DNA of 14,474 nt from Sulfuritalea sp. (GTDB lineage: Bacteria; Pseudomonadota; Gammaproteobacteria; Burkholderiales; Rhodocyclaceae), in the NCBI GenBank assembly GCA_021738105.1, contig JAIPCS010000072.1, positions 1-14,474 on the forward strand. Reading direction: 5' to 3'. The notes below the pieces were generated by a model, which was not told the DNA's origin, ran no database searches, and was given only the letters and a program-made list of their open reading frames with translations. A program made the translations under genes and the position numbers. Below, in pieces: positions 14,032 through 14,474 of the stretch (its first letter is position 1; every line of letters begins with the position of its first letter).

Positions 14032-14200
14032 AGTCTAGTGGCTCATGCTATCTAGTGTCAAGCCAGAAGTGGCTACAAATGTCAATTATTATCTCTTAGC
14101 AACAGACAAAAGAGACACAAAATCCTAGCAGTTCTAAAGATATAAGTTGAATAACGGTTCGCAAGAGAGAAGGTTAACTATATTTTGTAACTGAATTTTC
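14032..14200. other. Non-coding right end of the transposon
   Basis: About 170 bp of AT-rich sequence with no open frame of note. The only structure seen is the shared subterminal motif TGTAAC at 14186-14191 (GTTACA read inward, at the same distance from the tip as on the left) and a repeated AGTGGCT (near 14035 and 14068). It probably carries transposase-binding DNA. Confidence 0.5.
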
Positions 14201-14219
14201 TTCAAACTGAACCACTACC
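14201..14219 (-). repeat. Right terminal inverted repeat
   Basis: TTCAAACTGAACCACTACC on the plus strand; read inward GGTAGTGGTTCAGTTTGAA. It matches the left end at 17 of 19 positions and is immediately followed by the duplicated target ACGAATTG. Confidence 0.92.
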
Positions 14220-14227
14220 ACGAATTG
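14220..14227. repeat. Target-site duplication, right copy (ACGAATTG)
   Basis: Identical to 10707-10714 on the other side of the element. Joining 10714 to 14228 restores the pre-insertion intergenic sequence. Confidence 0.92.
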
Positions 14228-14257
14228 CCACAGCTAGCCGTTCACTCCGGCGGGGGC

Positions 14258-14263
14258 TACAAT
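14258..14263 (+). promoter_or_regulatory. Candidate -10 of the dehydrogenase gene
   Basis: TACAAT in the context GGGGGCTACAATTTG lies 35 bp before the ATG at 14299. The -35 region (about 14235-14240) is host DNA just inside the right junction and does not match consensus, so the call is tentative. Confidence 0.4.
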
Positions 14264-14298
14264 TTGTTGTTTCACTACTCCGTATCCATAAGGCGACC

Positions 14299-14474
14299 AT
14301 GTCCTCGACCAACTCCAAAACCTACGAAACGAGCAGCTCCTGTCGAACCGCATTTTTAGGCCTTGGCGTCATGGGCTTTCCCATGGCCGGGCATCTGGCG
14401 CTGGCCGGGCACAAGGTCACCGTTTACAACCGCAGCGCAGCCAAGGCCGCCGCCTGGGTGGCCGAATTCGGCGG
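14299..14474 (+). CDS. NAD(P)-binding beta-hydroxyacid dehydrogenase (HIBADH family), 3' part outside window
   Basis: Only 58 codons are visible. After a short variable start, the dinucleotide-binding motif FLGLGVMGFPMAGHLALAGH followed by KVTVYNRSAAKA marks the 3-hydroxyisobutyrate / 2-hydroxy-3-oxopropionate (tartronate semialdehyde) reductase family, which reduces or oxidises a beta-hydroxyacid with NAD(P). Asn in VYNR at the end of the second strand is typical of NADP-preferring members, but the substrate cannot be decided from this fragment. The ATG at 14299 follows AAGG with a 6-7 nt spacer. The transposon inserted 71 bp upstream. Confidence 0.88.
   Translation, partial: MSSTNSKTYETSSSCRTAFLGLGVMGFPMAGHLALAGHKVTVYNRSAAKAAAWVAEFG

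Larger units (their letters stand above)
10715..14219. mobile_element. 3505-bp IS1-family transposon with passenger genes
   Basis: The boundaries are set by 19-bp terminal inverted repeats (10715-10733 and 14201-14219) and a perfect 8-bp target duplication on both sides. It contains a single-ORF IS1-type DDE transposase (12350-13192), a basic KGG-motif protein (10790-11071), a structured non-coding stretch with terminator (11072-11343), a winged-helix-like protein (11351-12154), and a 191-aa/64-aa gene pair (13194-13972). The tips begin GGTAGTGG, resembling the GGTnnTG start of IS1 ends as I remember them. IS1 itself is about 0.77 kb, so most of this element is cargo. Base composition is more AT-rich than in the host, most clearly in 13194-14200. 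No antibiotic-resistance gene is present. Confidence 0.9.

Noticed and set aside
10715..14219. The element as an integron, ICE or prophage fragment
   Set aside because: No tyrosine or serine integrase, att-like long repeats, or phage structural genes; ends, duplication size and transposase all fit IS1-type transposition.
1..14474. CRISPR arrays, tRNA or rRNA genes
   Set aside because: No regularly spaced repeats, no cloverleaf with a TTCRANY T-loop, and no rRNA-like conserved blocks were seen on reading both strands.

Overview
The window looks like a GC-rich betaproteobacterial chromosome, most likely Rhodocyclales or a close relative. This is an inference from gene content and order: rapZ, mutY, a LON-domain protein, a Gx-transporter/NusG-II pair and a DgcZ-type diguanylate cyclase lie in close proximity. 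No rRNA, tRNA or CRISPR array was seen. Both edges cut genes: rlmI on the left, a beta-hydroxyacid dehydrogenase on the right.

Positions 1-10706 are ordinary host DNA. From the left: rlmI (-, partial), a secreted protein of unknown function (+), a LysR regulator (-) divergent from a 65-aa small protein (+), a two-gene minus-strand unit (flavin reductase, then an EamA/DMT transporter), then purT and mutY (+), separated by a hairpin-rich repeat-like stretch. Next is a tightly coupled minus-strand operon read rapZ > NusG-domain-II protein > Gx transporter > LON-domain protein, in which every junction overlaps. The LON gene also runs 43 bp into the 3' end of mutY. A zinc-sensing (CZB) diguanylate cyclase follows on the plus strand, divergent from rapZ.

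Positions 10715-14219 are a complete 3505-bp transposon. Its ends are 19-bp terminal inverted repeats (17/19 identical, beginning GGTAGTGG). They are flanked by a perfect 8-bp target duplication, ACGAATTG (10707-10714 and 14220-14227). The transposase is a single-ORF IS1-family DDE enzyme (D66, D138, E205). A classical IS1 is under 1 kb, so about 2.6 kb here is cargo and control DNA. The cargo is (a) a small, very basic KGG-motif protein followed by about 230 bp of stem-loops ending in a strong terminator; (b) a 267-aa winged-helix-like protein divergent from the transposase, with a shared control region full of repeated CCGCATAAT boxes; and (c) a 64-aa/191-aa gene pair resembling a toxin-antitoxin or ImmA-like module, whose second protein has a degenerate metallopeptidase motif (KELMH in place of HExxH) and whose promoter carries a perfect inverted repeat. 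The cargo is visibly more AT-rich than the host. I regard this element as the undescribed system in the window.

The insertion sits about 70 bp upstream of the dehydrogenase gene and leaves its probable -10 region intact. What the cargo does is not shown by sequence: regulation of transposition, persistence of the element, or defence are all possible.
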